Below, piece by piece: positions 6,698 to 15,000 of a stretch of 25,831 bases of DNA. The stretch spans positions 1 through 25,831 of the forward strand of contig DAOUGD010000118.1 of assembly GCA_034429475.1 (NCBI GenBank). Reading direction: 5' to 3'. Position 1 is the stretch's first letter. Each line of letters starts with the position of its first letter. Source of the DNA: JAKQHY01 sp034429475. GTDB lineage: Bacteria; Chloroflexota; Anaerolineae; B4-G1; SLSP01. The translations under genes and the position numbers were made by a program. Under the pieces are notes generated by a model. That model was not told the origin of the DNA. It searched no databases and saw only the letters and a program-made list of their open reading frames with translations.

Positions 6698-9600
6698 ATG
6701 AAACGGATAGGAATGGCAGTGTTGTTACTGGCGTTGGTGTTAACCAACGCGGGCGTCGGCTTGAGCGCGCCCATCAACGAGAGGCCAATTGAGGCGCCGT
6801 CCCACCAGGCGCCGGCCGCCAATCCCGGCGACCGCGACGCGTATTTCCTGGCGCCGCGCTACGCCACGGACTCGGCGTCGGCGGGAACGGCGCTTTCGAC
6901 CGGGCATAAGACAGACGATGGCAACATCGCCTGGCTGCCCAGCGACCCCGTCACCGGCAGCCTGACGACGATTGCCGAGAGGCTGCGGGCCGACTACGGC
7001 TTCGCCATCGGCGCGGTAAGCACGGTGCAGTTCAGCCACGCGACCCCGGCGACTTTCGTGAGCCACAACGTCAGCCGCAACCACTACGCGGCGATTGCCC
7101 ACGAGGAAATCTTCACCGTCACGCCAGAAGTCCTCATCGGCGGCGGGCATCCCGGTTTCAACGGCGGCAATTACAACTACGTCGGCGGCGCGGCGGACTG
7201 GGCAGCGCTGAACGGCGGCGCGACCGGGTACAGCCACGTTGTCACCCGCACGGCAGGCGTGGATGGCGGGGCGGCGCTGCTCGCAGCCGCGCAGACGGTC
7301 AATCTGGTGAATGGCGACAAACTGGTGGGCGTCTTCGGCGGCGCGGGCAACAACTTTGAGTATCACGCCGTGGCCGATGCGCCCGGCGCGCTGGCTATCA
7401 CGCGCGGCAGCAGCGAGAACCCCACGCTGGCGCAGGCCACGGAGGCCACGCTGGACGTCCTCAGCCAGGACCCCGACGGCTTCTTTGTGATGTTCGAGCA
7501 GGGCGACATTGACTGGTCAAACCACGCCAACGACTTCGCCGGCATGGTCGGCGGCGTCTGGGATTTAGATATGGCCGTCAAGGCGGCGGAGCAATATGTG
7601 GCGGACTCGCCCGCGATGGACTGGACGAATACGCTGGTCATCGTGACCGCCGACCACTCCAACAGCTACCTGCGCCTGCCCAAGACCCTGGGCCAGGGCG
7701 ATCTGCCCCTGCAAGTTGCGGCGGGAACCCGCTGGGCTTACCCGGATGGAGATGTGACCTACCAGACCAGCGAACACACCAACGAGCTGGTGACGCTGTG
7801 GGCGCACGGGCAGGCCGCGTATCTCTTCAATGATTACCTCGGCGATGCCCAAAGCACCGTCATGTATCCCGGCGCCAAGATCGTGGATAACACGAATGTC
7901 TATCATGTGATGCACCGCGCCGTGACCGAGGCCGGCGCGAAGTACATCATCCTCTTCATCGGCGACGGCATGAACCTCAACCACGAAATCGCCGCCAGCC
8001 GCTACCTTTACGGCACGGATTACGCGCTGGCCTGGCACACCTGGGGGCAACTGCCCAACGGGTGGGGCGGCTATTGCGCCACCTGGGATGTGACTACCTA
8101 CAATCGCTTTGCCACGCTATTGAGTCGTCCACCTTACAATCCGGCGGACTTTGATCCCAAAGTGGGCTACGACCCGCTGAAGGGCGGCGCCGCGCCCTAC
8201 CCCCTGGAATCCGACAACACCCTCGTCGAGACGGAGCGCAACGCCTACTTCCTCACCCCGCTGGGCAGTGGCTACGGCGCGCAGCCGGCCACGGATTCCG
8301 CCTCGGCGGCAACGGCAATGTCCACCGGCTATAAGACGGACGACGGCAACATCGCCTGGACGAGCGGCGATCCTGCCAACGGCGCGCTGACGACTATCGC
8401 AGAATGGGCGCGCAGCGCGTATGGCTTGGCCATCGGCGCGGCCAGCACGGTGCAGTTCAGCCACGCGACGCCGGCCGGTTTTATGAGCCACAACGTCAAC
8501 CGCAACAACTACGCGGCGATTGCCAACGAAGAAATCTACACCACCGCGCCGGAAGTGCTCATCGGCGGCGGGCATCCCGACTTCAACGGCGGCGACTATC
8601 GCTACGTCGGCGGCCTGACAACCTGGACGGACTTGAATACCGGCGATTGGCCTTACAGCCACGTTGTCACCCGCACGGCCGGCGTGGACGGCGGAGCGGC
8701 GCTGCTCAATGCAGCGGCAGACGTGGACTTGAGCCAGGGCGACCGCCTCGTCGGCGTCTTTGGCGGCGCGGGTAGCAACTTTGAGTACCACAACGTCATG
8801 TCCAGCACGGGCGCGGTCTCCATCACCCAGGGCAGCATTGAGAACCCGCTGCTGGCCGACGTGACCGCGGCGACCCTGGCCGTCCTCAACCAGGATGCGG
8901 ACGGCTTCTTTGTGATGTTCGAGCAGGGCGACATTGACTGGGCGAACCACGAAAACAACTTCAAGAATATGGTTGGCGGTGTCTGGGATTTGGATGAGGC
9001 GGTCAAAGCCACGGAAGACTTTGTGGTCGCCGGCGCCAATGGCATCACCTGGACGAACACCCTCGTTATCGTCACATCCGACCACTCCAACAGCTACATG
9101 CGCCTGCCCGAACCGCTCGGTCAGGGTGAGCTGCCGGAACAGGTCTGGAATGACCGGAACAGCAACGGGCGCGTGGACAACGGTGAGTGGGACTACCCCG
9201 GCGGCGAAGTGCGCTACGCCACCACCGGTCACACCAAAGAACTGGTGACGCTGTGGGCGCGCGGCGCGGGGGCGGACTTGTTCGCCAATTACGCCCAGAA
9301 TGGCACGTTTGTCTACGGCGGCGAGCGCCTGGTGGATAACACCGCCATCTACGGCGTGATGCGCGACGCGCTGGCGCAGGGTGTCGAACACGTCATCCTC
9401 TTCATCGGCGACGGCATGAACCTCAACCACGAAATCGCCGCCAGCCGTTACCTCTATGGCGAAGATATGGGCCTCGCCTGGCACGGCTGGGAAGATATGG
9501 CGGACGCCTGGACGGGCTACGCCAGCACCTGGGATGTAACCACCTACAACCGTTACGCGCCGGTGATGGGTGCGCCGCTTTACGACGTGGCGCACCCCGC

Positions 9601-12600
9601 CAACAATGACGCCTTGATCGGCTACAACCCGGCTATCGGCGGCTTTGCGCCCTACCCGGCGCAGGCCGATCCGGTGTTGAGCCACGGGCGCGCGCGCGAT
9701 ACGTACCTGATGCGCGCCGCCACAGATTCGGCCTCGGCGGCTACCGCTATGTCCACCGGCTATAAGACGGATGACGGCAACATCGCCTGGCAACCAGGCG
9801 ATCCCGTCACCGGCAGCCTGACGACGATTGCCGAGTGGGCGCGCGCGGCGCACAGCTTCGCCATCGGCGCGGTGAGCACGGTGCAGTTCAGCCACGCGAC
9901 GCCGGCCGGCTTCGTGAGCCACAACGTCAGCCGCAACAACTACGCGGCGATTGCCAATGAAGAAATCTACACCACCACACCCGAAGTCCTGATCGGCGGC
10001 GGGCATCCCGGCTTCAACGGCGGCAATTACAACTACGTCGGCGGCGCGGGGACGTGGGCCGCGCTCAACGCCGGGACGACGGACTACAGCCACGTCGTCA
10101 CCCGCACAACCGGCGTGGACGGCGGCGCGGCGCTGCTCACGGCGGCGCAGACCGTCAGCCTGACCAATGGCGACCGGCTCCTCGGCGTCTTCGGCGGGAT
10201 GGGCAGCAACTTCGAGTATCATCATGTTTCCGACACGCCTGGCGCGCCGGCGGTGACGCGCGGCAGCGTGGAGAACCCCACGCTGGCGCAGGCCGCCGAG
10301 GCCACGCTGGACGTCCTCAGCCAGGACCCCGATGGTTTCTTCGTGATGTTCGAGCAGGGCGACATTGACTGGTCGAATCACGCCAACGACTTCGCCGGCA
10401 TGGTCGGCGGCGTCTGGGATTTGGATGAGGCCGTCAAACTGACGGAGCAGTACGTGGCGGATTCTTCCGCGATGGATTGGAGTAACACGCTGGTCATCGT
10501 GACCTCGGATCACTCCAACAGCTACCTGCGCCTGTGGGACTGGCTGGACAAGGGCGAGCTGCCGCGTCAGATCAGCGCAGCCGGCACGGCTTACGGGAGC
10601 GGCTGGACGTACCCCGACGGCGAAGTGACCTACCAATCTGGCAGCCACACCAACGAGTTGGTGACGTTGTGGGCGCGCGGCGCGGGCGCGGAGCTATTCG
10701 CTGGCTACGCGGGCGAGTGGTATCCCGGTATGTCGGTGGTGGATAACACCCGCATCTACACCGTGATGCGCGCGGCGATTGAGCAGGGCGTGCAGCACGT
10801 CATCCTCTTCATCGGCGATGGCATGAACATCGAGCACGAACGCGCGGCCAGTCGCTACCTCTACGGGACGGACATGGGCCTGGCGTGGCACGATTGGGAT
10901 ACGCCAGCGGTCGGCGGCTGGGGCGGCTTCGCGTCCACCTGGGACGTAACCACCTACAACCGCCTCAAGCCGGACGAGCAGCCAGCCTATAACCCGGCGA
11001 CTTTCAACCCGCTGTACGGCTACGATCCCGATCTGGGCGGCTATGCAGCCTTCCCGCTGCAACCGGCCTATGCTACGCTCGAAGCGGCGCCGGACTCGCT
11101 CTATGTGGAAATGGACGCCGATAGCGTGCTGACCGAGACGTTGACCATCACCAAGACCGGCAGCGCCAACGTGATCTGGACGCTCGCGGACGGCGGCGCC
11201 GACTGGCTGACTGTCAGCCCGACGACCGGCGCGCTGATCTACAATGGCGCGACGACCCTGGACGCCGTTTTCGACACGACGGGCCTGACGCCGGGCTTCT
11301 ATCGCACCGGCCTGACCTTCCAGAACCCGCAGCTTGACCTGGCTGTGCCGGTGGTGCTGAAGGTGCGCGCGACGGGCGCGGCCCCGCAAGCCAGCCACGC
11401 CATCACCTTGAGCCTGCTGGGCGCGTACCGCCCCGAGCTTGAGGGTGCGAGCGAGATCGTCACCTACGATCCGACGCATCAATATCTTTATGTCACCAAC
11501 GGCGTCAGCACCGCGCTGGACGTGTTGAGCATCGCGGACATCGCTGCCGTGCCAACGCCGACCCTGGTGACTTCGATTGACCTCTCGGCCTACGGCATGG
11601 GCGTGACCAGCGTGGCGTACAGCCACGGCATGATCGCCGCCGCCGTCCCCGCCATCACCAAGACGAATGACGGGGTGGTGGTGTTGATTCAGGACGGCGT
11701 GATGGTCTCCGTGACCGTCGGCGCGCTGCCCGACATGCTTACCTTCACGCCCGACGGCGGCAAGCTGCTCGTCGCCAACGAAGGCGAGCCGAATGACGCT
11801 TACGACGTGGACCCCGAAGGCTCCATCAGCGTGATTGACGTGACCGGCGGCGTCAGCGGCACGACGCAGGCCGACGTGACGCAAGTGCGCTTCACCGCCT
11901 TCAACGCGCCGGCCGTCATTGACCCGCGCATCCGCATCTACGGGCCGAACGCCAGCGTCGCGCAAGACGTGGAGCCGGAGTACATCGCCGTCTCCGCCGA
12001 TTCAACGACCGCGTGGGTGACGTTGCAGGAGAACAACGCGCTCGCGGTGGTTGATCTGACGATGACGCCCACCGTTACCTCGCTGGTGGCTCTCGGCACG
12101 AAGGACTGGAGCGCGCTAACGCTCGACGCCAGCGACCGCGACGGCGGCATCACCATGACCAACGGGGAACTGCGCGGCCTGTACGAACCCGACGGGATCG
12201 CGGCCTACAGCGCCGGCGGCGCCACCTACCTGGTGACGGCCAACGAAGGCGACTCGCGCGCCTACGCCGGCTACAGCGAAGAAGCCCGCATCAAGGACCT
12301 CGACCTCGATCCGGTTCTGTACCCGGCGGCCTACGCCGACGCGATCCAGGCCAACGAAACGCTGGGCCGGCTCAAGACGACTACCGCCGTCGCGGCGGAG
12401 GATACCACGCTCTACACCCTGGGCGGGCGCTCCTTCTCCATCTGGAACGCGACGGGCGCGCAGGTCTACGATAGTGCGGCGGACTTCGAGCAAATCACCG
12501 CCGCGCAGGCGCCCGATCTGTTCAACGCGGACAGCGGCGACCCCGAACTGGTGGACACGCGCAGCGACGACAAGGGCGCCGAGCCGGAGTCGGTGGTGGT

Positions 12601-12904
12601 GGGCGAGATCCACGGGCGCACCTATGCCTTCGTCGGTCTGGAGCGCAGCGCGGGCGGCGTGATGGTGTACGACGTGACCAACCCGCAGGCGCCAACCTTC
12701 GTGCGCTACGTCCCCGGCGCGGCCGGCGACATCAGTCCCGAAGGGTTGAAATTCATCCCGGCGGTGGACAGTCCCACCGGCAACGCGCTGCTGGTGATCG
12801 CGCACGAGATCACCGGCTCGACGGCCGTGTATGAGATTCCGGGCAGCGCCGAACCGGAAACAGGCAGCATGATCTTCCTGCCGCTGGTGATGCGGCAACA
12901 CTAA
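6698..12904 (+). CDS. Giant secreted alkaline phosphatase: circularly permuted triple array + BACON-like + choice-of-anchor-I propeller
   Basis: The product is 2068 aa, starting with a signal peptide (~24 residues) after GGAGGAGG. Three copies of an E. coli PhoA-type phosphatase follow. Copy 1 shows nucleophile S59 in T-D-S-A-S, H114/T116/R127 (E. coli D153/T155/R166, identical spacing), E267/D272/H276 (E322/D327/H331), D319-H320 (D369-H370) and H360 (H412). Copies 2 and 3 have nucleophiles S534 and S1011. The metal-binding I-G-D-G-M-N half (D51 equivalent) comes after each, at D423, D905 and D1374, so the array begins without one and ends with one. K328 is replaced by Trp, as in many non-enterobacterial enzymes. 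Residues ~1463-1560 are BACON-like. Residues ~1570-2055 resemble choice-of-anchor-I propellers of secreted phosphatases, with A-N-E-G-E-P-N-D and D-K-G-A-E-P-E-S. The C-terminus is M-I-F-L-P-L-V-M-R-Q-H. It should release phosphate outside the membrane; expression is probably phosphate-controlled. Confidence 0.93.
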   Translation: MKRIGMAVLLLALVLTNAGVGLSAPINERPIEAPSHQAPAANPGDRDAYFLAPRYATDSASAGTALSTGHKTDDGNIAWLPSDPVTGSLTTIAERLRADYGFAIGAVSTVQFSHATPATFVSHNVSRNHYAAIAHEEIFTVTPEVLIGGGHPGFNGGNYNYVGGAADWAALNGGATGYSHVVTRTAGVDGGAALLAAAQTVNLVNGDKLVGVFGGAGNNFEYHAVADAPGALAITRGSSENPTLAQATEATLDVLSQDPDGFFVMFEQGDIDWSNHANDFAGMVGGVWDLDMAVKAAEQYVADSPAMDWTNTLVIVTADHSNSYLRLPKTLGQGDLPLQVAAGTRWAYPDGDVTYQTSEHTNELVTLWAHGQAAYLFNDYLGDAQSTVMYPGAKIVDNTNVYHVMHRAVTEAGAKYIILFIGDGMNLNHEIAASRYLYGTDYALAWHTWGQLPNGWGGYCATWDVTTYNRFATLLSRPPYNPADFDPKVGYDPLKGGAAPYPLESDNTLVETERNAYFLTPLGSGYGAQPATDSASAATAMSTGYKTDDGNIAWTSGDPANGALTTIAEWARSAYGLAIGAASTVQFSHATPAGFMSHNVNRNNYAAIANEEIYTTAPEVLIGGGHPDFNGGDYRYVGGLTTWTDLNTGDWPYSHVVTRTAGVDGGAALLNAAADVDLSQGDRLVGVFGGAGSNFEYHNVMSSTGAVSITQGSIENPLLADVTAATLAVLNQDADGFFVMFEQGDIDWANHENNFKNMVGGVWDLDEAVKATEDFVVAGANGITWTNTLVIVTSDHSNSYMRLPEPLGQGELPEQVWNDRNSNGRVDNGEWDYPGGEVRYATTGHTKELVTLWARGAGADLFANYAQNGTFVYGGERLVDNTAIYGVMRDALAQGVEHVILFIGDGMNLNHEIAASRYLYGEDMGLAWHGWEDMADAWTGYASTWDVTTYNRYAPVMGAPLYDVAHPANNDALIGYNPAIGGFAPYPAQADPVLSHGRARDTYLMRAATDSASAATAMSTGYKTDDGNIAWQPGDPVTGSLTTIAEWARAAHSFAIGAVSTVQFSHATPAGFVSHNVSRNNYAAIANEEIYTTTPEVLIGGGHPGFNGGNYNYVGGAGTWAALNAGTTDYSHVVTRTTGVDGGAALLTAAQTVSLTNGDRLLGVFGGMGSNFEYHHVSDTPGAPAVTRGSVENPTLAQAAEATLDVLSQDPDGFFVMFEQGDIDWSNHANDFAGMVGGVWDLDEAVKLTEQYVADSSAMDWSNTLVIVTSDHSNSYLRLWDWLDKGELPRQISAAGTAYGSGWTYPDGEVTYQSGSHTNELVTLWARGAGAELFAGYAGEWYPGMSVVDNTRIYTVMRAAIEQGVQHVILFIGDGMNIEHERAASRYLYGTDMGLAWHDWDTPAVGGWGGFASTWDVTTYNRLKPDEQPAYNPATFNPLYGYDPDLGGYAAFPLQPAYATLEAAPDSLYVEMDADSVLTETLTITKTGSANVIWTLADGGADWLTVSPTTGALIYNGATTLDAVFDTTGLTPGFYRTGLTFQNPQLDLAVPVVLKVRATGAAPQASHAITLSLLGAYRPELEGASEIVTYDPTHQYLYVTNGVSTALDVLSIADIAAVPTPTLVTSIDLSAYGMGVTSVAYSHGMIAAAVPAITKTNDGVVVLIQDGVMVSVTVGALPDMLTFTPDGGKLLVANEGEPNDAYDVDPEGSISVIDVTGGVSGTTQADVTQVRFTAFNAPAVIDPRIRIYGPNASVAQDVEPEYIAVSADSTTAWVTLQENNALAVVDLTMTPTVTSLVALGTKDWSALTLDASDRDGGITMTNGELRGLYEPDGIAAYSAGGATYLVTANEGDSRAYAGYSEEARIKDLDLDPVLYPAAYADAIQANETLGRLKTTTAVAAEDTTLYTLGGRSFSIWNATGAQVYDSAADFEQITAAQAPDLFNADSGDPELVDTRSDDKGAEPESVVVGEIHGRTYAFVGLERSAGGVMVYDVTNPQAPTFVRYVPGAAGDISPEGLKFIPAVDSPTGNALLVIAHEITGSTAVYEIPGSAEPETGSMIFLPLVMRQH
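6866..8290 (+). repeat. Phosphatase unit 1 (nucleophile half then metal half)
   Basis: This 1425-base in-gene unit runs from the T-D-S-A-S nucleophile motif to the base before the next one. It contains the Ser, Thr/Arg, E-x4-D-x3-H, D-H and H-T-N-E-L motifs, then the following I-G-D-G-M-N half. Long stretches are identical to unit 3 at DNA level (for example 7525-7565 against 10380-10420). Confidence 0.88.
8291..9721 (+). repeat. Phosphatase unit 2
   Basis: This is the second 1431-base unit, with nucleophile S534 and metal-binding D905. It is the most divergent copy. It carries an insertion of about ten residues, rich in Asn, Asp and Arg, before the H412-equivalent histidine (near 9150-9200). 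Confidence 0.88.
9722..11065 (+). repeat. Phosphatase unit 3 (ends before a fourth nucleophile half)
   Basis: This third unit has nucleophile S1011 and metal-binding D1374. Its metal half is followed not by another nucleophile half but by a BACON-like domain. Its DNA is closer to unit 1 than to the adjacent unit 2. Confidence 0.87.
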
Positions 12905-12945
12905 CCCTGAGCGGAGCAATCCGCGCAGCTACGCGCAACAAAAAA

Positions 12946-12975
12946 GGGGGACGCACTTGAGAAAGTGCGTCCCCC
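12946..12975. terminator. Bidirectional intrinsic terminator between convergent genes
   Basis: GGGGGACGCACTT pairs perfectly with AAGTGCGTCCCCC across a GAGA loop. Six A's precede the stem, giving a T6 tract for the minus-strand gene, and GATGTTTTT follows it for the plus-strand gene. It lies 41 bases after the phosphatase stop and 30 bases beyond the stop of the minus-strand AAA-ATPase gene. Confidence 0.93.
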
Positions 12976-13005
12976 GATGTTTTTCCGTATTCAGAAGCTA
13001 ACTGG

Positions 13006-14790
13006 TCATACCTTCACCCACACCAGCCGGTCGAAGCCGAGGGACGCGATGGCGTAGGTGTGCAGGCGCAACTTCTCCCCGTAAACCTCCAGGAGCGTGG
13101 CGCGATAGCCTGCCGCTTTGCGCACGGCGTCCGCCAGCGCATCCGCTACGGCGGGCAACGCCGCCAGTTCTGCGCGCGGCGTAGCCTTGACCGCCTCGCC
13201 GGTCAGGCTCAGATCGCTCAAGGGCAGGTACTTGAATTCCAGCAGCACATCTTGCAGGGCGTACTTGCGCATATCGGGGCGCAGGATGAGCGTCATATCG
13301 GCGTAACTGCGTTCTAATGCCGGCTCGGAATCGGTGATGTAGAACAGATCGTCGAAGAGCAAGGTCAGGAAGGCCATTTTGACCGTCAGTTCATTGGCCC
13401 AGCGATAGTCGCGGTTATCGAGGACGTGGAAGTAGCGTGTCTCGATGAACTCGCAGAGCGGTTGCAGGTCGCCAGTCTGGTATAGCGCGTTGGCGGCGGC
13501 GCGCATGGCCTCGCGCTCGCCGAACTCCGGCAGCAGGCGGTCGCGCAATTCCTCCACGTAAAGTTTACGCACCACCAGATTGGGGATGCGGAAGACCAGC
13601 TCGCCCATTGCCGTGATGTGATCGAGCGTGAGCACGCCGAAGTAGTAGAGCAGAGAGACCATAAACGGCGTGTCCTTCACCTGCGTCACCATATCTTCGA
13701 CCCCAAAACGCTGCGCCAACCGGGCGATGGTGGGCAGGTGCGCGGAATCCAGCGTGTCCGCAATCACCTGCGCGCCGTGCGGCAGGCCGGCAATGTAGGC
13801 GATTTTGCCGCGATCCATCGCCAGGTTGCTGTCGAGCAGCTCACGCGGCGCTGCACAGGTTTCAGCCAACCTTTGCAGGAAGTAGATCGCCAGCGTGGGA
13901 TTGTAGACTAACTCTTCCCCTTCTTCCCCAAACGCATAGCCGTTGTAGAAGGTGCGCATCGTATCTTGCGCCGCTGCCAGTCCCTCCGTTGGTAACGCAC
14001 ACTCCGCCGCCACTTGTTGCAGCAAAGTATGGACTTCGGTATGGGTGAAGCCGCACAACGTTGCGAACTCGCGCCAAAGTGAGACATCGCGGGCGACGTT
14101 GTAACCGCTGCTCAAGTCGCTGAGAACAACCGGGGCGACGCCGGTGATAAAGGCGCGATCCAGCCCCATGCCGCTGCCGGCGGCCTTCACCGTCTTGAAG
14201 ATGCGTTTCAAGATACCTTCGCCATACAACAGGGCTTTATACCGCTCTGTGCCGGCCGGATCACGGCTCATCAAGACCTCGTTGGCAAAGTTGTCGTATT
14301 CATCAATCAACAAATACAGGGGATGGGGGGTTTGCTGCACCAGCGCCAACAATGCCTGGAACGTCACCAACGCATCCACCGGATCCACCACCAATTCCCC
14401 CGGCAGATAATCGCGGTAACGCAGGGCGCAAGCGCGCAACCAGACATTGAGGTGCCGGTGCAGGGATTGTTCGATCTCGTGGGGGCCGCCCAACGCATCT
14501 ACCAGCGAGAAATCCCAGCGCAGGATGAAATACGTGTTATGCCGGGGCGTGGGCGCGCGGCCAATCGCCAGGTCGCCGAACAGCCGTTCAAACTCGGCGG
14601 CCTTTGCCACGTCGTAGTAGTTCTCCAATATGGAAAGCCACAGACTCTTGCCGAACCGGCGCGGGCGCAGGAAGATCAGTTGTCTCCCGGCCGCCTCTAC
14701 CAGGGGAATTCGGTCCGTCCGATCCACATAGAGGTAGTTCTCGGTTTTGAGTGTATAAAAATCACTGATGCCGTATGGGAATTCTAACAT
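13006..14790 (-). CDS. AAA-ATPase-like / PD-(D/E)XK nuclease family protein
   Basis: The protein is 594 aa. It begins with P-Y-G-I-S-D-F, common at the start of AAA-ATPase_like (PF09820) proteins. A Walker-A-like R-P-R-R-F-G-K-S follows at 42-49 and a Walker-B-like Y-L-L-I-D-E-Y-D-N-F near residue 160. The C-terminal region has D-M-T-L-I-L followed by L-L-E-F-K-Y-L, the D...E-x-K signature of the PDDEXK_9 domain usually found in this family. ATG 14790 has AAGGGAG seven bases upstream. Such genes occur in many copies in Chloroflexota, Bacteroidota and cyanobacteria genomes; their role is unknown, with proposed links to mobile DNA or defence. Here it stands alone, opposite in direction to its neighbours, ends at a shared terminator, and splits two genes with matching promoters, which suggests later insertion. 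Confidence 0.9.
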   Translation of the reverse strand: MLEFPYGISDFYTLKTENYLYVDRTDRIPLVEAAGRQLIFLRPRRFGKSLWLSILENYYDVAKAAEFERLFGDLAIGRAPTPRHNTYFILRWDFSLVDALGGPHEIEQSLHRHLNVWLRACALRYRDYLPGELVVDPVDALVTFQALLALVQQTPHPLYLLIDEYDNFANEVLMSRDPAGTERYKALLYGEGILKRIFKTVKAAGSGMGLDRAFITGVAPVVLSDLSSGYNVARDVSLWREFATLCGFTHTEVHTLLQQVAAECALPTEGLAAAQDTMRTFYNGYAFGEEGEELVYNPTLAIYFLQRLAETCAAPRELLDSNLAMDRGKIAYIAGLPHGAQVIADTLDSAHLPTIARLAQRFGVEDMVTQVKDTPFMVSLLYYFGVLTLDHITAMGELVFRIPNLVVRKLYVEELRDRLLPEFGEREAMRAAANALYQTGDLQPLCEFIETRYFHVLDNRDYRWANELTVKMAFLTLLFDDLFYITDSEPALERSYADMTLILRPDMRKYALQDVLLEFKYLPLSDLSLTGEAVKATPRAELAALPAVADALADAVRKAAGYRATLLEVYGEKLRLHTYAIASLGFDRLVWVKV

Positions 14791-14880
14791 AGCCTGGCTC
14801 CCTTCTCACGCACAACGTCTATCTGCATTTTACCCCCAAGCGGGGGACTGGCAAAAGGCAGCCGGCTGGCGGAATGTGAT

Positions 14881-14934
14881 TTAACCAGACGTTAACAAGC
14901 CGCATGTCATCTGTTAACCTTCTTCCCTTATCAT
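14881..14934 (+). promoter_or_regulatory. Pho-box-like TTAAC repeats and -10 of the giant BACON protein gene
   Basis: TTAAC occurs at 14881, 14892 and 14914, spacings of 11 and 22 bases, with one slot (14903) not matching. A -10-like TATCAT begins at 14929, exactly 15 bases after the last TTAAC, the same offset as in the alkaline phosphatase promoter. The predicted transcription start is near 14941, giving a leader of about 60 bases. Confidence 0.7.
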
Positions 14935-15000
14935 ACGGCTGTGAGGTGCATCTCAAGGCGCGCGTGTCGCGCTCGCGCCGTTAGCCAGGAGGAGATACAG

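Noticed and set aside
8117..10648. 843-aa open frame on the minus strand opposite the phosphatase array
   Set aside because: It mirrors the three-fold repeat and GC-rich third positions of the plus-strand gene, has no plausible ribosome site, and encodes a low-complexity Arg/Val/Ala-rich product with no recognisable motif. The plus-strand frame has clear catalytic motifs.
6866..11065. Repeats in the phosphatase gene as a CRISPR or satellite array
   Set aside because: The repeat unit is about 1.43 kb, in frame and protein-coding, with conserved catalytic residues.
4657..12904. FGE-like domain as activator of the adjacent alkaline-phosphatase-fold enzyme by formylglycine formation
   Set aside because: The phosphatase nucleophiles lie in T-D-S-A-S, not in the C/S-x-P-x-R sulfatase motif, and the FGE-like domain lacks the second catalytic cysteine.
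14941..15000. GTG at 14941 as the start of the giant BACON protein
   Set aside because: It coincides with the predicted transcription start and would place R/C-rich residues before the signal peptide. GTG 15001 has a strong AGGAGGAG at proper distance.
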